A DNA stretch of 64,000 bases from Palsa-506 sp963709075 (lineage in GTDB: Bacteria; Actinomycetota; Actinomycetes; Streptosporangiales; Streptosporangiaceae), in NCBI GenBank assembly GCA_963709075.1, contig CAVPUY010000016.1:62001-126000 (forward strand), in the 5' to 3' direction. Below, piece by piece: positions 1 through 9,347 of this stretch. The number at the start of each line of letters is the position of its first letter. Within the stretch, counting starts at the first letter, position 1. The notes beneath the pieces were generated by a model. It ran no database searches. It was given only the letters and a program-made list of their open reading frames with translations, and was not told where the DNA came from. The position numbers and the translations under genes were made by a program.

Positions 1-557
1 TAGGGATCACCGAGTCCGCGAACCAGAAATGGCTATACGTAACGAGCATCCAGAAGGTCGCGACGTCAGTTCCCAGCGAGGGGCTGCTGAGCGTGATCAG
101 CGTGCACAAGGCCGAGGTGAAGCCGGCCAGGTCGGTGGCAGCCACGGTTGCCGCCGGCTGCAGCCCGGTCCGCGTGCTCGCCTCCAAGTCGGTGATCTGG
201 GTCACCGCCAGGGAAAGCGACGCGCTGCTCGGCTTCTCCGTGCCGAAGCTGCAGAGCGACCCGGCGCACGCGCTGACCGCCAGGGTGGCCGTCGGCGAGG
301 GCCCGATCGGCCTGAGCTTTGTCGCGCACGGGAAGCGGATCGTCGTTGCGGATTCTGACCTGAAGAGCATCTCGGGCGCGACCCCTGGCCTGAGCGTGGT
401 CAACACCGCGAAGGCGCTGGCGCACCAGCCAGCGCTGCTCGGAACGGTGAAGTCGGGCGTGCTGCCGCGCCAGCTCTATATGAGAGGGAAGACGCTGCTC
501 GTCACCGACTACGGCTCCGGCCAGCTGCAGGCCATCAAGATCGCCGACTTGCCGTGA
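1..557 (+). CDS. YncE-like beta-propeller protein, 3' part
   Basis: The frame is open from base 3 to the TGA at 555-557 with no start, so this is the C-terminal 184 codons of a gene that begins outside the window. The product has successive beta-blade-like strands (VIWVTARESDALLGF, GLSFVAHGKRIVVADSD, KTLLVTDYGSGQLQAIKI). They recall the YncE/lactonase-type seven-bladed propellers that are usually exported in actinobacteria. No catalytic residues can be assigned. The stop overlaps the GTG of the next gene, so the two are probably co-transcribed and translationally coupled. The family call rests on pattern only. Confidence 0.6.
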   Translation, partial: GITESANQKWLYVTSIQKVATSVPSEGLLSVISVHKAEVKPARSVAATVAAGCSPVRVLASKSVIWVTARESDALLGFSVPKLQSDPAHALTARVAVGEGPIGLSFVAHGKRIVVADSDLKSISGATPGLSVVNTAKALAHQPALLGTVKSGVLPRQLYMRGKTLLVTDYGSGQLQAIKIADLP

Positions 558-1285
558 GCGGCTACCAGGCCCCGGCGGGGCAGGGCCGGCGGGGTGGTCA
601 CGGGCTCAGGAACACGATCATCGTCTTGATCGCGCTGATCGTGGTGCTGATCGGGCTCGACCGCCTGGCGGTGTTCTACGTGCAGGGCAGGATCGCCTCG
701 GAGATCCAGAAGCAGGGCTTCCCGGCCAAACCGGACGTATCCATCAGGGGCTTCCCGTTCCTGACCCAGGTGGTCAGCCGCAACTTCCACGATGTCCAGA
801 TCAGCTCGAGCAAGGTCAAAGAGGGCCCGGTCGAGATCAAGAGCATCAACGCTGACCTCAGTAACGTCAAGATGAACGCCGGGTTCGGCAGCGGTACGGT
901 CGGCCACCTCACCGGTGCCGGGGTTATTACCTTCAGCGGCCTGACCAACGCGCTGGGATCGCTGGTGGGCGGCCAGTTCGGCTCGCTGATCGGCAGTGCC
1001 GGCCTGACCCTCAAGCCCGCGGGCAGCCACGAGGTCAAGGCATCCGTCAGCGCGGTGGTATTCAACGGCTCGGCGACCTTCCGGATCACCAGGGTCAACA
1101 ACTCCAAGATCAAGGTGCACCTGGTCAGCAGCCACGGGCTGCCGTCCGGCGTGCTCAGCTCGGTGCGGAACGTCCCGGTGCCGATTCCGAAGCTGCCACT
1201 CGGGATGAAAATCCAGCGTGTGGTCGTCACGCCAGCCGGCATCAGCATCCGGGTGATCGGCAACAACGTCGCGTTCGGCAGCTAG
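554..1285 (+). CDS. DUF2993 / LmeA-family lipid-binding protein
   Basis: 243 aa starting at a GTG that overlaps the previous stop. A short basic N-terminus is followed by one membrane segment (about residues 19-41). An extracytoplasmic DUF2993 domain follows, with the typical N-terminal pattern (RIASEIQKQGFPAKPDVSI, then GFPFLTQVVSRNFHDVQI). Members such as mycobacterial LmeA bind phospholipids at the outer face of the membrane and affect lipoglycan elongation. That specific role here is inference. Length and domain order fit the family, and the gene is intact. Confidence 0.85.
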   Translation: MSGYQAPAGQGRRGGHGLRNTIIVLIALIVVLIGLDRLAVFYVQGRIASEIQKQGFPAKPDVSIRGFPFLTQVVSRNFHDVQISSSKVKEGPVEIKSINADLSNVKMNAGFGSGTVGHLTGAGVITFSGLTNALGSLVGGQFGSLIGSAGLTLKPAGSHEVKASVSAVVFNGSATFRITRVNNSKIKVHLVSSHGLPSGVLSSVRNVPVPIPKLPLGMKIQRVVVTPAGISIRVIGNNVAFGS

Positions 1286-1298
1286 CGGCAGCCGGTGA

Positions 1299-2284
1299 TC
1301 AGCCGGGGGCAAGCCCGCGGATGGCGGCAGGCAGATCCCCGTACGGGCCGATCAGCGCGATGATCGGCACCGTGACCCCGGCGTCCAGATAGCGCCTGAT
1401 GTGCTCGCGGCAGGCCTGCGGTGAGCCGTGCACAATGAGCTGGTCGACCAGGTCGTCGGGAATCTCCGCCAGTGCCGCCTTGCGGTCGCCTGCCTGCCAG
1501 GCGTCCCACATGCCGCGGAGCGCCGGCGCCCGCCCGAGCCAGCGGTGGAACTCGGCGTAGACGGTCACGTTCAGGTACGCGGCGATCGCCCGGCGGCCGA
1601 TGGCGCGGACGGCGGCGGCGTCCTCGCTCGGGCAGACGAAGATGCGTGCGGCCACCGCCCGGCGATCAGCCGCGTCGCCAGCAGCCGACTTCATCTCGCT
1701 GACCACGACAGGGACGTCGTCAGCGGCCAGCCAGTTCACGATCACCCCGTCCGCCTCCCGGCCGGCCAGCCGCAGCATGCCGGAGCGGAGCGCGGCCAGG
1801 TACAGCGGCGGCGGGTCTGGCACCGGCCGGGCCAGCCGGAAGCCGCGCACGGCGAACGTGCCGTAGTCATGGTCTACCCGCTGGCCGGCCAGGGCATCCC
1901 GGAGGAACCGCAGCGTGTCCCGCACCCGGAGGTACGGCTCGGTGAACGGGATGTCGTTCCACCTGCCGACGATCACGTCGGATGACGTGCCGATGCCGAT
2001 CGCGCAACGGCCGGGCGCTGCCTCGGCCAGCGCCGCCGCGCTCTGCGCGATCAGCGCCGGGCCGCGGGTATATGCCGGGATGATGGCCGAGCCGACCCGC
2101 AGCGATGAGTCCACGCGGCCGCGAGCAGCAGCGGCGAGAAGCCGTCCAGGCCATCCGCCTCGCCGGACCAGGCGTCGGTGTAGCCGAGTTCTTCCAGCAG
2201 CTCGAACAGCTTGCGGTGCTCATGCAGGGGGGCGTCAAAGGGAACGGTGATGCCCCACCGGGCACCCGGGGCCAGGTCACTCAT
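1299..2284 (-). CDS. LLM-class F420-dependent oxidoreductase, frameshifted
   Basis: Two minus-strand segments make one luciferase-like monooxygenase: residues starting MSDLAPGARWGITVPF (2284 to about 2108), then LRVGSAIIPAYTRGPALIAQ to the end at 1299. The TIM-barrel signatures are clear: GYTDAWSGEADGLDGF near the N-terminus, the AIIPAYTR strand, and the C-terminal SPQACREHIRRYLDAGV motif. About 325 aa, normal for the family. The frame changes by one base near 2105-2110, between AAAWT and SLRVG. Such enzymes use reduced F420 or FMN as hydride carrier; the substrate is unknown. The frame change may be a sequencing indel, because both parts are well conserved. Confidence 0.75.
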
Positions 2285-2370
2285 GCCGGCCAGTCTGGCA
2301 GGCGGCCAGCCGGCCCGGCCAGCCAGCCCGATCAGCCTGCGCAGTCAGCCTGCGCAGTCAGCGGGCCGGG

Positions 2371-3523
2371 TCAGCCTGCACCTAGCACGAGCCGGCCGCC
2401 GGCGTAGTCGAAGATCACCGAGCCGAATCTGCTCATCTGATCCGCGCCGAGCAGGCCGGCCACGCCGGTCGTGCGCTGCAGCCCGGTGACGCCGACGACC
2501 TGCGGCCGGAGCGGATGCCCGGCGACCGACCACGGACCGGTCCTGACCTCAGGGAATGCAGCAACGGTGCAGACCGTGCCCTGCCGCACCCTGGCGTTCA
2601 CGCTGGCCAGTCCGGCCTCCTTGGCGATGCGGTGTCCACCGCCGACTGTGACGCGCCGGTATCCGGCGTGAACACCAGCGGAGACTGCGTTCCAAATCTG
2701 ACTTTCACGTGATTGCGGTGCTGCCCAGCTGGCTCGTGACTGTCATCGCCGCGATAACCGCCGGCCTGGCCCGCAGCAGGACGGCAGGAACCGGCGTCGT
2801 CGGCCGGCCGGGCGATGGTGATCTTGCTAGTCGGCGCTGGCCGCTCCGGGCCAGGGACGGTCACGCTGCCCCGGGCGAAGTCGAGGCGCATCGCGCCGAA
2901 CCGGCTCCAGACATCCGAGCCGAGCAGGCCGTCCGGCTGGCCATGGCCGCCGAAGAGCGGGATCTTGAGATCAGTGACGTACTGCGGCTGAGCGTCAGGC
3001 CGGCCACGTTCCAGCTGGTGAGCCTGGATACCTGGGCCCTGGATGAGCAGCCTGCGCCGCCGATGAGCATCGGCTGCCCGATCTTCGCGCAGCCCGAGCC
3101 TGGCGGCCAGCCCGGCGGTCGAGCACCGTGCCCTGCGCGCCGGTGTCGATGACGAAGGGGAACGGGCCCTTGCCGTCGATGCACACGTTGGCTATCGCGG
3201 CGACTTGCGACTGCCTGGAGCTGACGGTGACCGGGATCCGCGTCCCGCCGCCGGCGAGCCTGCGCGCGCCGGTGCAGCCCTGGCTCGCGGGCGGCAACGC
3301 GAACTGCACGATGCCTGCCGTCTTGGCGGGCGTGGCCCTGGCGGGCGGCGTGCTCCGGCGGCCGGCCCGGTGCTGCTGGCCTGGGCGCTGCCGGGCCCGG
3401 CGTGCTGCCCGGGCCCGGCGTGCTGCCCGGGCCCGGCGTGCTTGCGCTGCAGGAAGCCAGCGTGGCCAGGGCGAGAAGCGCGGCGCAGGCGCCGGCCAGC
3501 CTGGTCGCCGGCCGGCTAGGCAC
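2371..3523 (-). pseudogene. Double retropepsin-like aspartyl protease lipoprotein, multiply frameshifted
   Basis: Reconstructed over four frame changes (near 3400, 3110, 2975 and 2600). A GTG at 3523 gives a signal peptide with lipobox LATLASC, then a Pro/Gly-rich linker built on an 18-bp tandem repeat (GSTPGP). The first retropepsin-like half has FPFVIDTGAQGTVL (catalytic DTGA) and ends in DGLLGSDVWSRFGAMRLDF. The second half has PLVFTPDTGASQSAVD and ends in GLLGADQMSRFGSVIFDY, followed by GRLVLG and the stop. Each half thus has the Asp-Thr-Gly and the hydrophobic-hydrophobic-Gly motif of retropepsin folds. The two halves could pair as a single-chain protease. As printed it cannot be translated. 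Substrate unknown. Confidence 0.6.
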
Positions 3524-3845
3524 GGCTCATCCGCGGCCGCCGCGCCGTCCGGTCGGACACGGTGATTTCGTCGATCGAGACAGTCATCGGCTGCATCCTC
3601 CGTATTCAATTCTTACCGGCTGGCCGGATCGCGCGGCGAGCCGGATCATGCCGATGCGTTCCGGCCCCGAGATGGCATGGCGGCGCGCTCGACGGAACGG
3701 GTGATTCAGCAGGCTGCTCATGCGACGATGCCTGGATCAGCGGCCTCGTGGATCAGCGGCTTCAGGGCAGCGGGCCGCGGGACGGCCTAGGACGCGGACT
3801 AGCGGGTACACGGCGGGATCGGCGACTCCCGCTCTGGAGGTGACG
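3524..3845. other. Intergenic stretch, 322 bp
   Basis: Divergent spacer between the broken lipoprotein gene (minus) and the AMIN-like lipoprotein gene (plus). It must hold both promoters, but I see no convincing -35/-10 pair. Open frames across it are GC-rich shadows without family similarity. Confidence 0.4.
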
Positions 3846-4595
3846 ATGCAGCGCCCGGTTGGGCACGCCATGCCGGTGCTGGCGGCAGCGGTGGTAACCG
3901 CGCTGGCAGTAGCCTCGTGTAGCGCGGCCGGCCCGGCTCAGCGGGCGGCCGGGCGGCCGGGTGAATCCGGGCAGCCGCCGGCGGCGGGCGGCACGCCTGC
4001 GCCCGGGAGCACGGCGCCGGGTGCCTTAGGCCGCTCGTCGTCGCCCGCCGTACCCGCGTCGCCCGCCGTGCCCGCGTCGCCGGCGGTGAAGTCCTCGGCT
4101 GCCCCGTCCGGCGGACCGTCGCTGCCGCTTCCGCCGCGGGCGCCGCCCGGCTGCGATGCCAGCCGCTGGCTGACCGGGCCGGTCAGCGTGGCGCGGGCTG
4201 TCCGTACTCCGCCAGTGCCCGTCGTGACGGCCGTCAGGATGGGGACGCATCCTGGCTGCGGCTACGACCGCATCGTATTCAACCTCCGCGGCCGGGTGCC
4301 TGGCTACGAGATCAAGTACGTCAGGAAGGCCGCCGCCGGCCGTGCGGCGAGGACGGCCGCTGCCCCGGGTGACCGGTACCTGCTGATCACGCTGCACCCG
4401 GCCCGGGGACACCGGCAGTCCGGCGCGAGCACGATCTCGCCAGCCGCTGACGCAGTCGACTTCCCGGTGCTCCGGGGCTACGCAGTCGCCAGCGATTTCG
4501 AGGGTGCCCTCTGCATCGTGGTGATCGTGGCGAAGGCAACCGCCTTCCGCGTCGGCATGCTGAGCAGGCGGCTGTACGTCGACGTGGCCGGCTGA
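3846..4595 (+). CDS. AMIN-like domain lipoprotein
   Basis: 249 aa. The ATG at 3846 is chosen because GGAGG lies at 3836-3840, and translation from it gives a lipoprotein signal with lipobox LAVASC. A long Ala/Pro/Ser linker with PAVPASPAV repeats (roughly residues 30-95) leads to a C-terminal AMIN-like domain: YDRIVFNLRGRVPGYEIKYV, then DRYLLITLHPARGH and FEGALCIVVIV. This domain is common in secreted actinobacterial lipoproteins and is thought to bind the cell wall or other proteins; its ligand is not known. Anchoring to the outer face of the membrane is inferred from the lipobox. Confidence 0.75.
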   Translation: MQRPVGHAMPVLAAAVVTALAVASCSAAGPAQRAAGRPGESGQPPAAGGTPAPGSTAPGALGRSSSPAVPASPAVPASPAVKSSAAPSGGPSLPLPPRAPPGCDASRWLTGPVSVARAVRTPPVPVVTAVRMGTHPGCGYDRIVFNLRGRVPGYEIKYVRKAAAGRAARTAAAPGDRYLLITLHPARGHRQSGASTISPAADAVDFPVLRGYAVASDFEGALCIVVIVAKATAFRVGMLSRRLYVDVAG

Positions 4596-4647
4596 GGCGC
4601 GGGGTCCCGGCCGGCCACGGCGGCGCCGCGACGCGATCTGGGCTGCT

Positions 4648-5579
4648 TCAGGTCTGCAGCGGCATCAGCTCGCTGGCGAGTTCGTCGGCGAACGTGTCCG
4701 CTGGCTGCGAGCCGGCGGCAGCCGAGGCCTGCGGCCTGGCGGCAGCCGGAGTCCGCGGTCCCGCAGCCGGCCGGATGACGAATTTGCTGATGCCCGCGGC
4801 CACGTATTCCTCGATCATGCGCCGGGCGCCCGGCCAGCCGCTAGCCACGAGGCTCGCGGGGTCGGTGCCTGGCCGACGACGGCGGATCGCGTCGGCAACC
4901 GCGGGCGGGATGCCGTCGGTCGCCACCGGCAGGCTGATGCCGAAGTGCTCAGGGTCTACTTCGCGTCCGGCCGCCGACGCCGCTTCCTGGATCGCACGGC
5001 GGGCCGCCCCGGCCTCTGCCGGGGACAGGAAGCTGCCCAGCCATCCGTCACCGAGCCTGCCGCCCGCCGCAGCCCGGCCGGGGCGCTGCCGCCCAGCCAG
5101 ATGTCGAGCGGCTTGGCAGGCAGCGGTCCGATGCTGGCCCCGTGCACGGCGAAGAACCTGCCCTGGAAGGACACCTCTTCCTGCTCCAGCAGCAGGCGGA
5201 TGAGCTGAACCGACTCGTCGAACACCGCGCCGCGCTGGCCAGGCGGCACCGGGAAGAGCGCTCGCTCGTCCGTGCGGGCAGGCTGCAGGCCGAAGACAGG
5301 CAGGACCCGGCCGGGCGCCAGGCCCGCCAGCGTGGCGAGCTGCTTGGCGACCAGGACAGGGTGGCGGCCCGGCAGGACGGACACTCCGGTGCCCAGCTTC
5401 AGCCTCGCCGTCGCGGCGAGGGCATAGGCCATGCCGGTGAACGGCTCGACGAGCGGCCCGTACACCATCTCCGACAGCCACAGCGAGTCGATTCCGAGCT
5501 CCTCCAGGCGACTGACGGCAGCCGCGAAGCCAGCTGGCTCGGCTGCCGCGCCGAGCCCTATCCCGATCCGGATCTTCAT
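4648..5579 (-). CDS. LLM-class F420-dependent oxidoreductase, frameshifted
   Basis: The ATG at 5579 begins MKIRIGIGLGAAAEPAGF, a typical luciferase-like monooxygenase start. The TIM barrel continues through IDSLWLSEMVYGPLVEPF, LKLGTGVSVLPGRHPVLVAK and PAKPLDIWLGGSAPAGLRR. Near 5060 the frame changes, and the family-typical LGDGWLGSFLSPAEAG and GWPGARRMIEEYVAAGISKF follow to the stop at 4648. Total about 310 aa, normal length. This is the second such enzyme within 5 kb, but similarity to the first looks only family-level. Substrate unknown. Confidence 0.75.
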
Positions 5580-5897
5580 TCCGCTATCCGACCATGGCAC
5601 GGGCCTGCCCGCATATCCCCGCACATCGAGCGGTTTGCGGGCATCCGGACTTCGCCGCAGCGTGCGTGCTCGGCGGCGGCACCATCGCATGGACCGATGC
5701 GGGCGCTGACCTGGCGTGCTCGCCCGGGTGCCCGATGACCAGCGCCTGGTGACGGCGGCGGAACGACGGTGTCCCGATGGGTGGCGGGTGCAGCCGCTGC
5801 CGGTCGCAGCCGAGGGCGCGCATGTCCTGCCGGGGCTGGCGCAGGCCTAGCCGTCGCGGCCGGCCGCGCATTTCGCTGCCGGCCGCGCATGCCGCCG

Positions 5898-7496
5898 TCA
5901 GCCGAGCACGTCGCACAGCGTGTCAAGCGCGCCGCCGAAGGCATGGTCCGGCGGAGTGCCGTAGCCGACGACGAGCGCCGCCTGCTCATCCCGGCCAGGT
6001 CCGGATTCAGGACCGTGGTCGCGGTTGCTGCCGGGCGCGGGGCCTGCGCCGTAGGCCGTGCCGTAGCCGAGGTGGCTGTCATAGCCATAGCCGCCGAGAC
6101 CCTGAATCGTCAGCCCGGCCCGTGCGGCGCGGCTGATGATCCCGGCCTCATCCACCTGACGCAGGCCGCGGCCTAGCCGCAGGACGGCATGCAGGCCCGC
6201 GGCGATTCCGGTAACCGACACCTCGGGCGATCGTTCGGCGAGGAGCGTGACCAGCCGGTCGCGCCGCCTCCGGTAGCGCAACCGGGACCGGCGGATATGC
6301 CGGTCGTAGGCACCGGACCGGATGAACTCGTCCAGCGTCAGCTGCTCAAGCACGCCGGTATGCCCGTCGCTGAGCCGCTTCGTCTCCACGAGCAGGTCGA
6401 CGAGATGCGGCGGCAGCACCAGCCAGGCCAGGCTGAGGCCGGGGGCCAGGCTCTTGCTGGCGGTGCCGGCGTACGCGACCAGCCCGGGGGCCAGGCTCTG
6501 CAGCGCGCCGAGCGGTCTCCGGTCATAGCGGAACTCGCCGTCGTAGTCGTCCTCGATGATCAGGGCGCCGCTATCGCGCGCCCAGCGCAGGACGGCGGCC
6601 CTGCGCTGCGCGGCGAGCGGCACCCCGAGCGGGAACTGATGGGCCGGCGTGAGCAGGACCGCGTCGGCCTGCGGCGCTGCCCCGGCCTGGGCCGGCCTGG
6701 CAGCCCCGGCACGCGCCGCGGCGGCTCCGGCCCGCGCCGCGGCAGCTCCCGCCTGGGCCGGACCGGCAGCGCCGGCACGCGCCGTGGCTGCCAGTTCGCT
6801 GACCCGCGCGCCCGAGGCATCCACCGTTACCGGGCGGGTAGCCAGCCCGGCCGCGCGGATCACGTCGCGGTGCATCCCGAAGCCGTAGGACTCGACCGCG
6901 ACCGTGCCTGCGCCGGATCGCTGCAAGGCGACCGACAGCAGGCTCAGAGCCTGCACGAAACCTGAGCAGATGATGATGCGGTCTGGCGTGGTGCGGACGC
7001 CCCGGACCCGGGCGAGGTACTGCGCGAGGGTCTCCCGAAGCCCGGGCAGCCCGCGTGGATCGGGGTAGCCGAGCTCGTGGCTCGGCGCCGCGGTGATGGC
7101 CTTGCGGGCGGCTGCCAGCCAGCCGCTCCGGGGGAATCCGGCCAGGTCAGGGCTACCGGGCGTGAGGTCATAGGCACGTCGGCCAGGTACCAGCGCCCGG
7201 TGCCTGGCCGTTGCCTGCCCGGCGGCCGGCATCGCCCGGTCCGCCACGCGGGTGCCCGCGCCCTGCCGCGCGGTCAGCCATCCTTCTGCGACCAGCTGCC
7301 CGTAGGCGTCGGCTACCGTGTTGCGTGCCATGCCGAGCTCAGTAGCCAGTACCCGCGAGGACGGCAGCAAGGTCCCCGGGACCAGGCGCCCGCTGCGGAC
7401 GGCGTCCCGCAGCGCGCTCTCAAGACCGGCCCGCCGGTGTCCGCCGGGAAGCTCGAGCAGCAAGTCCATGCCAGAATTGGCCCAATTCATTGACAT
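5898..7496 (-). CDS. MocR/PdxR-family transcriptional regulator (GntR wHTH plus aminotransferase fold)
   Basis: 532 aa. Residues about 15-85 form a GntR winged helix (LLPSSRVLATELGMARNTVA, then LVAEGWLTARQGAGTRVA). Residues about 120-530 are a type I aminotransferase-like domain with IIEDDYDGEFRYDRRPLGAL and the PLP-lysine motif GTASKSLAPGLSLAW. MocR proteins sense PLP or amino-acid ligands and often regulate a divergent gene. Here that gene is the AhpD-like protein starting at 7544, and an inverted repeat lies between the two starts. An Ala/Gly-rich insertion (about residues 245-275, repeating AGAA and ARAG) sits between the strands of the small-molecule domain and looks like an expanded simple repeat. 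Confidence 0.85.
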   Translation of the reverse strand: MSMNWANSGMDLLLELPGGHRRAGLESALRDAVRSGRLVPGTLLPSSRVLATELGMARNTVADAYGQLVAEGWLTARQGAGTRVADRAMPAAGQATARHRALVPGRRAYDLTPGSPDLAGFPRSGWLAAARKAITAAPSHELGYPDPRGLPGLRETLAQYLARVRGVRTTPDRIIICSGFVQALSLLSVALQRSGAGTVAVESYGFGMHRDVIRAAGLATRPVTVDASGARVSELAATARAGAAGPAQAGAAAARAGAAAARAGAARPAQAGAAPQADAVLLTPAHQFPLGVPLAAQRRAAVLRWARDSGALIIEDDYDGEFRYDRRPLGALQSLAPGLVAYAGTASKSLAPGLSLAWLVLPPHLVDLLVETKRLSDGHTGVLEQLTLDEFIRSGAYDRHIRRSRLRYRRRRDRLVTLLAERSPEVSVTGIAAGLHAVLRLGRGLRQVDEAGIISRAARAGLTIQGLGGYGYDSHLGYGTAYGAGPAPGSNRDHGPESGPGRDEQAALVVGYGTPPDHAFGGALDTLCDVLG

Positions 7497-7503
7497 AGAA
7501 CTG

Positions 7504-7519
7504 GACCATACACTTGGTC
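7504..7519. promoter_or_regulatory. Inverted repeat in MocR/AhpD divergent promoter
   Basis: GACCA, six bases, TGGTC, immediately upstream of the MocR start and 25 bp upstream of the AhpD-like ATG. A TTGACA hexamer is at 7490-7495 but no well-spaced -10 follows. Reported MocR operators carry TGG-N-CTA or AGACCA half-sites, and this resembles them. The assignment as operator is inference. Confidence 0.45.
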
Positions 7520-7543
7520 TACTTCGGCGCTAGCGTCGGAGAC

Positions 7544-7997
7544 ATGACAACCACAGCGAACACCTCGCGAATGAACCTCAGCTCACTGGCGCCTCGCGGG
7601 TACAAGGCGATGATCGCGCTGGATGCCGCCGCCGGAGAGGGCCTGGAGCCGCCGCTGAAGGAACTCGTGCGGATCCGTGCCTCCCAGCTCAACGGCTGCG
7701 TCTACTGCATTGACATGCACACCACCGACGCGCGCAAGGGCGGCGAGAGTGAGCAGCGCCTGTATGCCATCCCCGCCTGGCAGGAGGCCCCGTACTACAC
7801 GGAGCGGGAGCGCGCCGCGCTCGCCCTCACCGATTCCATCACGCTGATCAGCCAGACGCACGTACCCGACGATGTCTACGCCGCGCGCGGCCGGCCAGTT
7901 TTCCGAGCCCGAACTGGCCCAGCTGATCACCCTGATCACGACCATCAATGCCTGGAACCGGCTAGCCATCAGCACCCGGATGCAGCCGGGGACCTAG
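7544..7997 (+). CDS. AhpD-like carboxymuconolactone decarboxylase family protein, frameshifted
   Basis: About 150 aa. The AhpD-type active site is present in LNGCVYCIDMHTTDAR: CxxC followed by the conserved His. Upstream LKELVRIRASQ is also typical. Near 7885 the frame changes, and the C-terminal helix continues as SEPELAQLITLITTINAWNR and LAISTRMQPGT to the TAG at 7995-7997. This family gives alkylhydroperoxidase or related thiol chemistry. The divergent MocR regulator is the likely controller. The single frame change lies in a GCGCGCGGCC run. Confidence 0.7.
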
Positions 7998-8025
7998 CCA
8001 GCCAGGACCCTGCCGGGCAGCAGCC

Positions 8026-8079
8026 CCTGGCCAGGCAGGATCTGGCCAGGCAGGACCTGGCCAGGCAGGACCTGGCCAG
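8026..8079. repeat. 15-bp tandem repeat between convergent genes
   Basis: About three and a half copies of GGCAGGAYCTGGCCA, directly after the AhpD-like stop and before the stop of the minus-strand ATPase gene. One of several short GC-rich tandem repeats in this genome; no coding role seen. Confidence 0.7.
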
Positions 8080-8095
8080 CGACCTCGGACTGCCA

Positions 8096-8705
8096 TCAGT
8101 GCGCGGCCTCCTCGCCGTAATCCAGCGCGATCAGGCCATCGCGGACCCGCCGCAGCAGCTCGGGATCGTTCATCACCACCGTGGCGAACGGCTTCCGGCT
8201 GCTGCGGCTCCGCTTCGGCAGCGGCGCCTGGATCACCGCCAGGTCATCGGCGCCGGCCGGGCGGGCCATGTGCAACTCGCACCAGACGACCTTGCCGCCG
8301 CTGCGCAGCGGGAAGTAGCTCCATTGCGAGCTCATTGACGTCACGACGGCCAAGCCGCGGCCCTCTTCGGAATCAAGGCATTGTTCCTGCAGGACTGGCG
8401 GCTTATCGGAGCCATCCCGCACCTCGATGACCACGCTTGGCGCGATCAGGCTGATCCGTAATCCGATTAGCTGAAAATGATCATTAGCCCGGCCGGCCTG
8501 GCGTGCATAATCCGGTAACGCTGGCGGTCTTTACGGCGTTGGTTACCAGCTCCGACACGAGAAGCTCAGCTATCCCGATCCGCTCGGCTGCGATCCGGTG
8601 GTCCGCCAGCACAACACGGGCGAACCGCCGGGCCCGGCGCACCTCGGTGGGTAACGGTGCAAGTGTTAGCTCGTGGTCGTATCGAGGCTGGTGGTCGTCG
8701 TTCAT
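8096..8705 (-). CDS. ATP-binding (HATPase_c, anti-sigma/RsbW-like) protein, frameshifted
   Basis: About 200 aa after joining two segments. The N-terminal part starts at the ATG at 8705 and contains the N-box IGIAELLVSELVTNAV of GHKL serine kinases. Near 8510 the frame changes and the protein continues through DYARQAGRANDHF, VVIEVRDGSDKPPV and the G-box-like SEEGRGLAVV. Actinomycete RsbW-like ATPases bind sigma factors or partner regulators. None is encoded next to this gene, so its partner is unknown. Confidence 0.65.
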
Positions 8706-8950
8706 GACAAGTCAAGTCAGCCCTTCCAGCGCAAGCACCGAATCGGTCCCACGGGATACGAGCATATGGCTGGCGGCCGGAGCCGGCTCTCGTTCCAGGA
8801 TGCTCTTCCAGCGCCGGTCATGAACCGGGGTCAAGCGGCGAATTCGGCGGCCGTCCGTTTCCCTGGCGGCGTGCACCGGCGGCGTGCACCGGCGTGCACC
8901 AGCGGCGCAGGAGCCTGCCGGGACCGGTGCGGTGGCTGCGCCTGGCCGCG

Positions 8951-9328
8951 CTAAAGGCCGTGCGCGGTGGGGTGCAGTGGCTGGTAGAGCATCATCTCGC
9001 CAGCGCCAGGGATTCGCAGCATGGCGGTAAGGCCGAACTCCCGGTCCGTGATGCCGCCGGCGAACTCGGCCCCCCTGGACGTCAGCGCGGCGACGGTCTC
9101 CTCGATGTCGTCGCACATGAGGCTGATCTCGTGATGCTGGCCGGCCGACCAGGTATCGCCGCCGCGGTCACCCGCCGCCGGGTGCACGCCGAGCTCGGAC
9201 GGCCCGGTCTTGAAGATCAGCCAGCCGCCGCCCGAGTCGACGTGCGGCAAGCCGAGTACATCGCGGAAGAAGGAACGTGCCGCCTCGGCGTCATCTGCGT
9301 AGACCAGAGTGTGGACTGCCGTGATCAT
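8951..9328 (-). CDS. VOC (glyoxalase/bleomycin-resistance) family protein
   Basis: 125 aa with one complete vicinal-oxygen-chelate pair: AVHTLVYADDAEAARSFF at the N-terminus, ISLMCDDIEETVAALTSRGA in the second beta-alpha-beta unit, and a closing MLRIPGAGEMMLYQP. Metal-ligand positions are partly present (His at residue 6, Glu in the last strand). The substrate cannot be told from sequence. The gene is intact and probably transcribed alone. Confidence 0.75.
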   Translation of the reverse strand: MITAVHTLVYADDAEAARSFFRDVLGLPHVDSGGGWLIFKTGPSELGVHPAAGDRGGDTWSAGQHHEISLMCDDIEETVAALTSRGAEFAGGITDREFGLTAMLRIPGAGEMMLYQPLHPTAHGL

Positions 9329-9347
9329 GCCACCAGCCTATGCCTGG

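Noticed and set aside
7490..7518. TTGACA as a -35 for the AhpD-like gene
   Set aside because: No -10 hexamer lies 16-18 bases downstream, so a promoter is not claimed.
8712..8837. Short frame ending just before the HATPase gene (MLVSRGTDSVLALEGLT)
   Set aside because: Too short, no start with a ribosome site, and no conserved motif; left as spacer.
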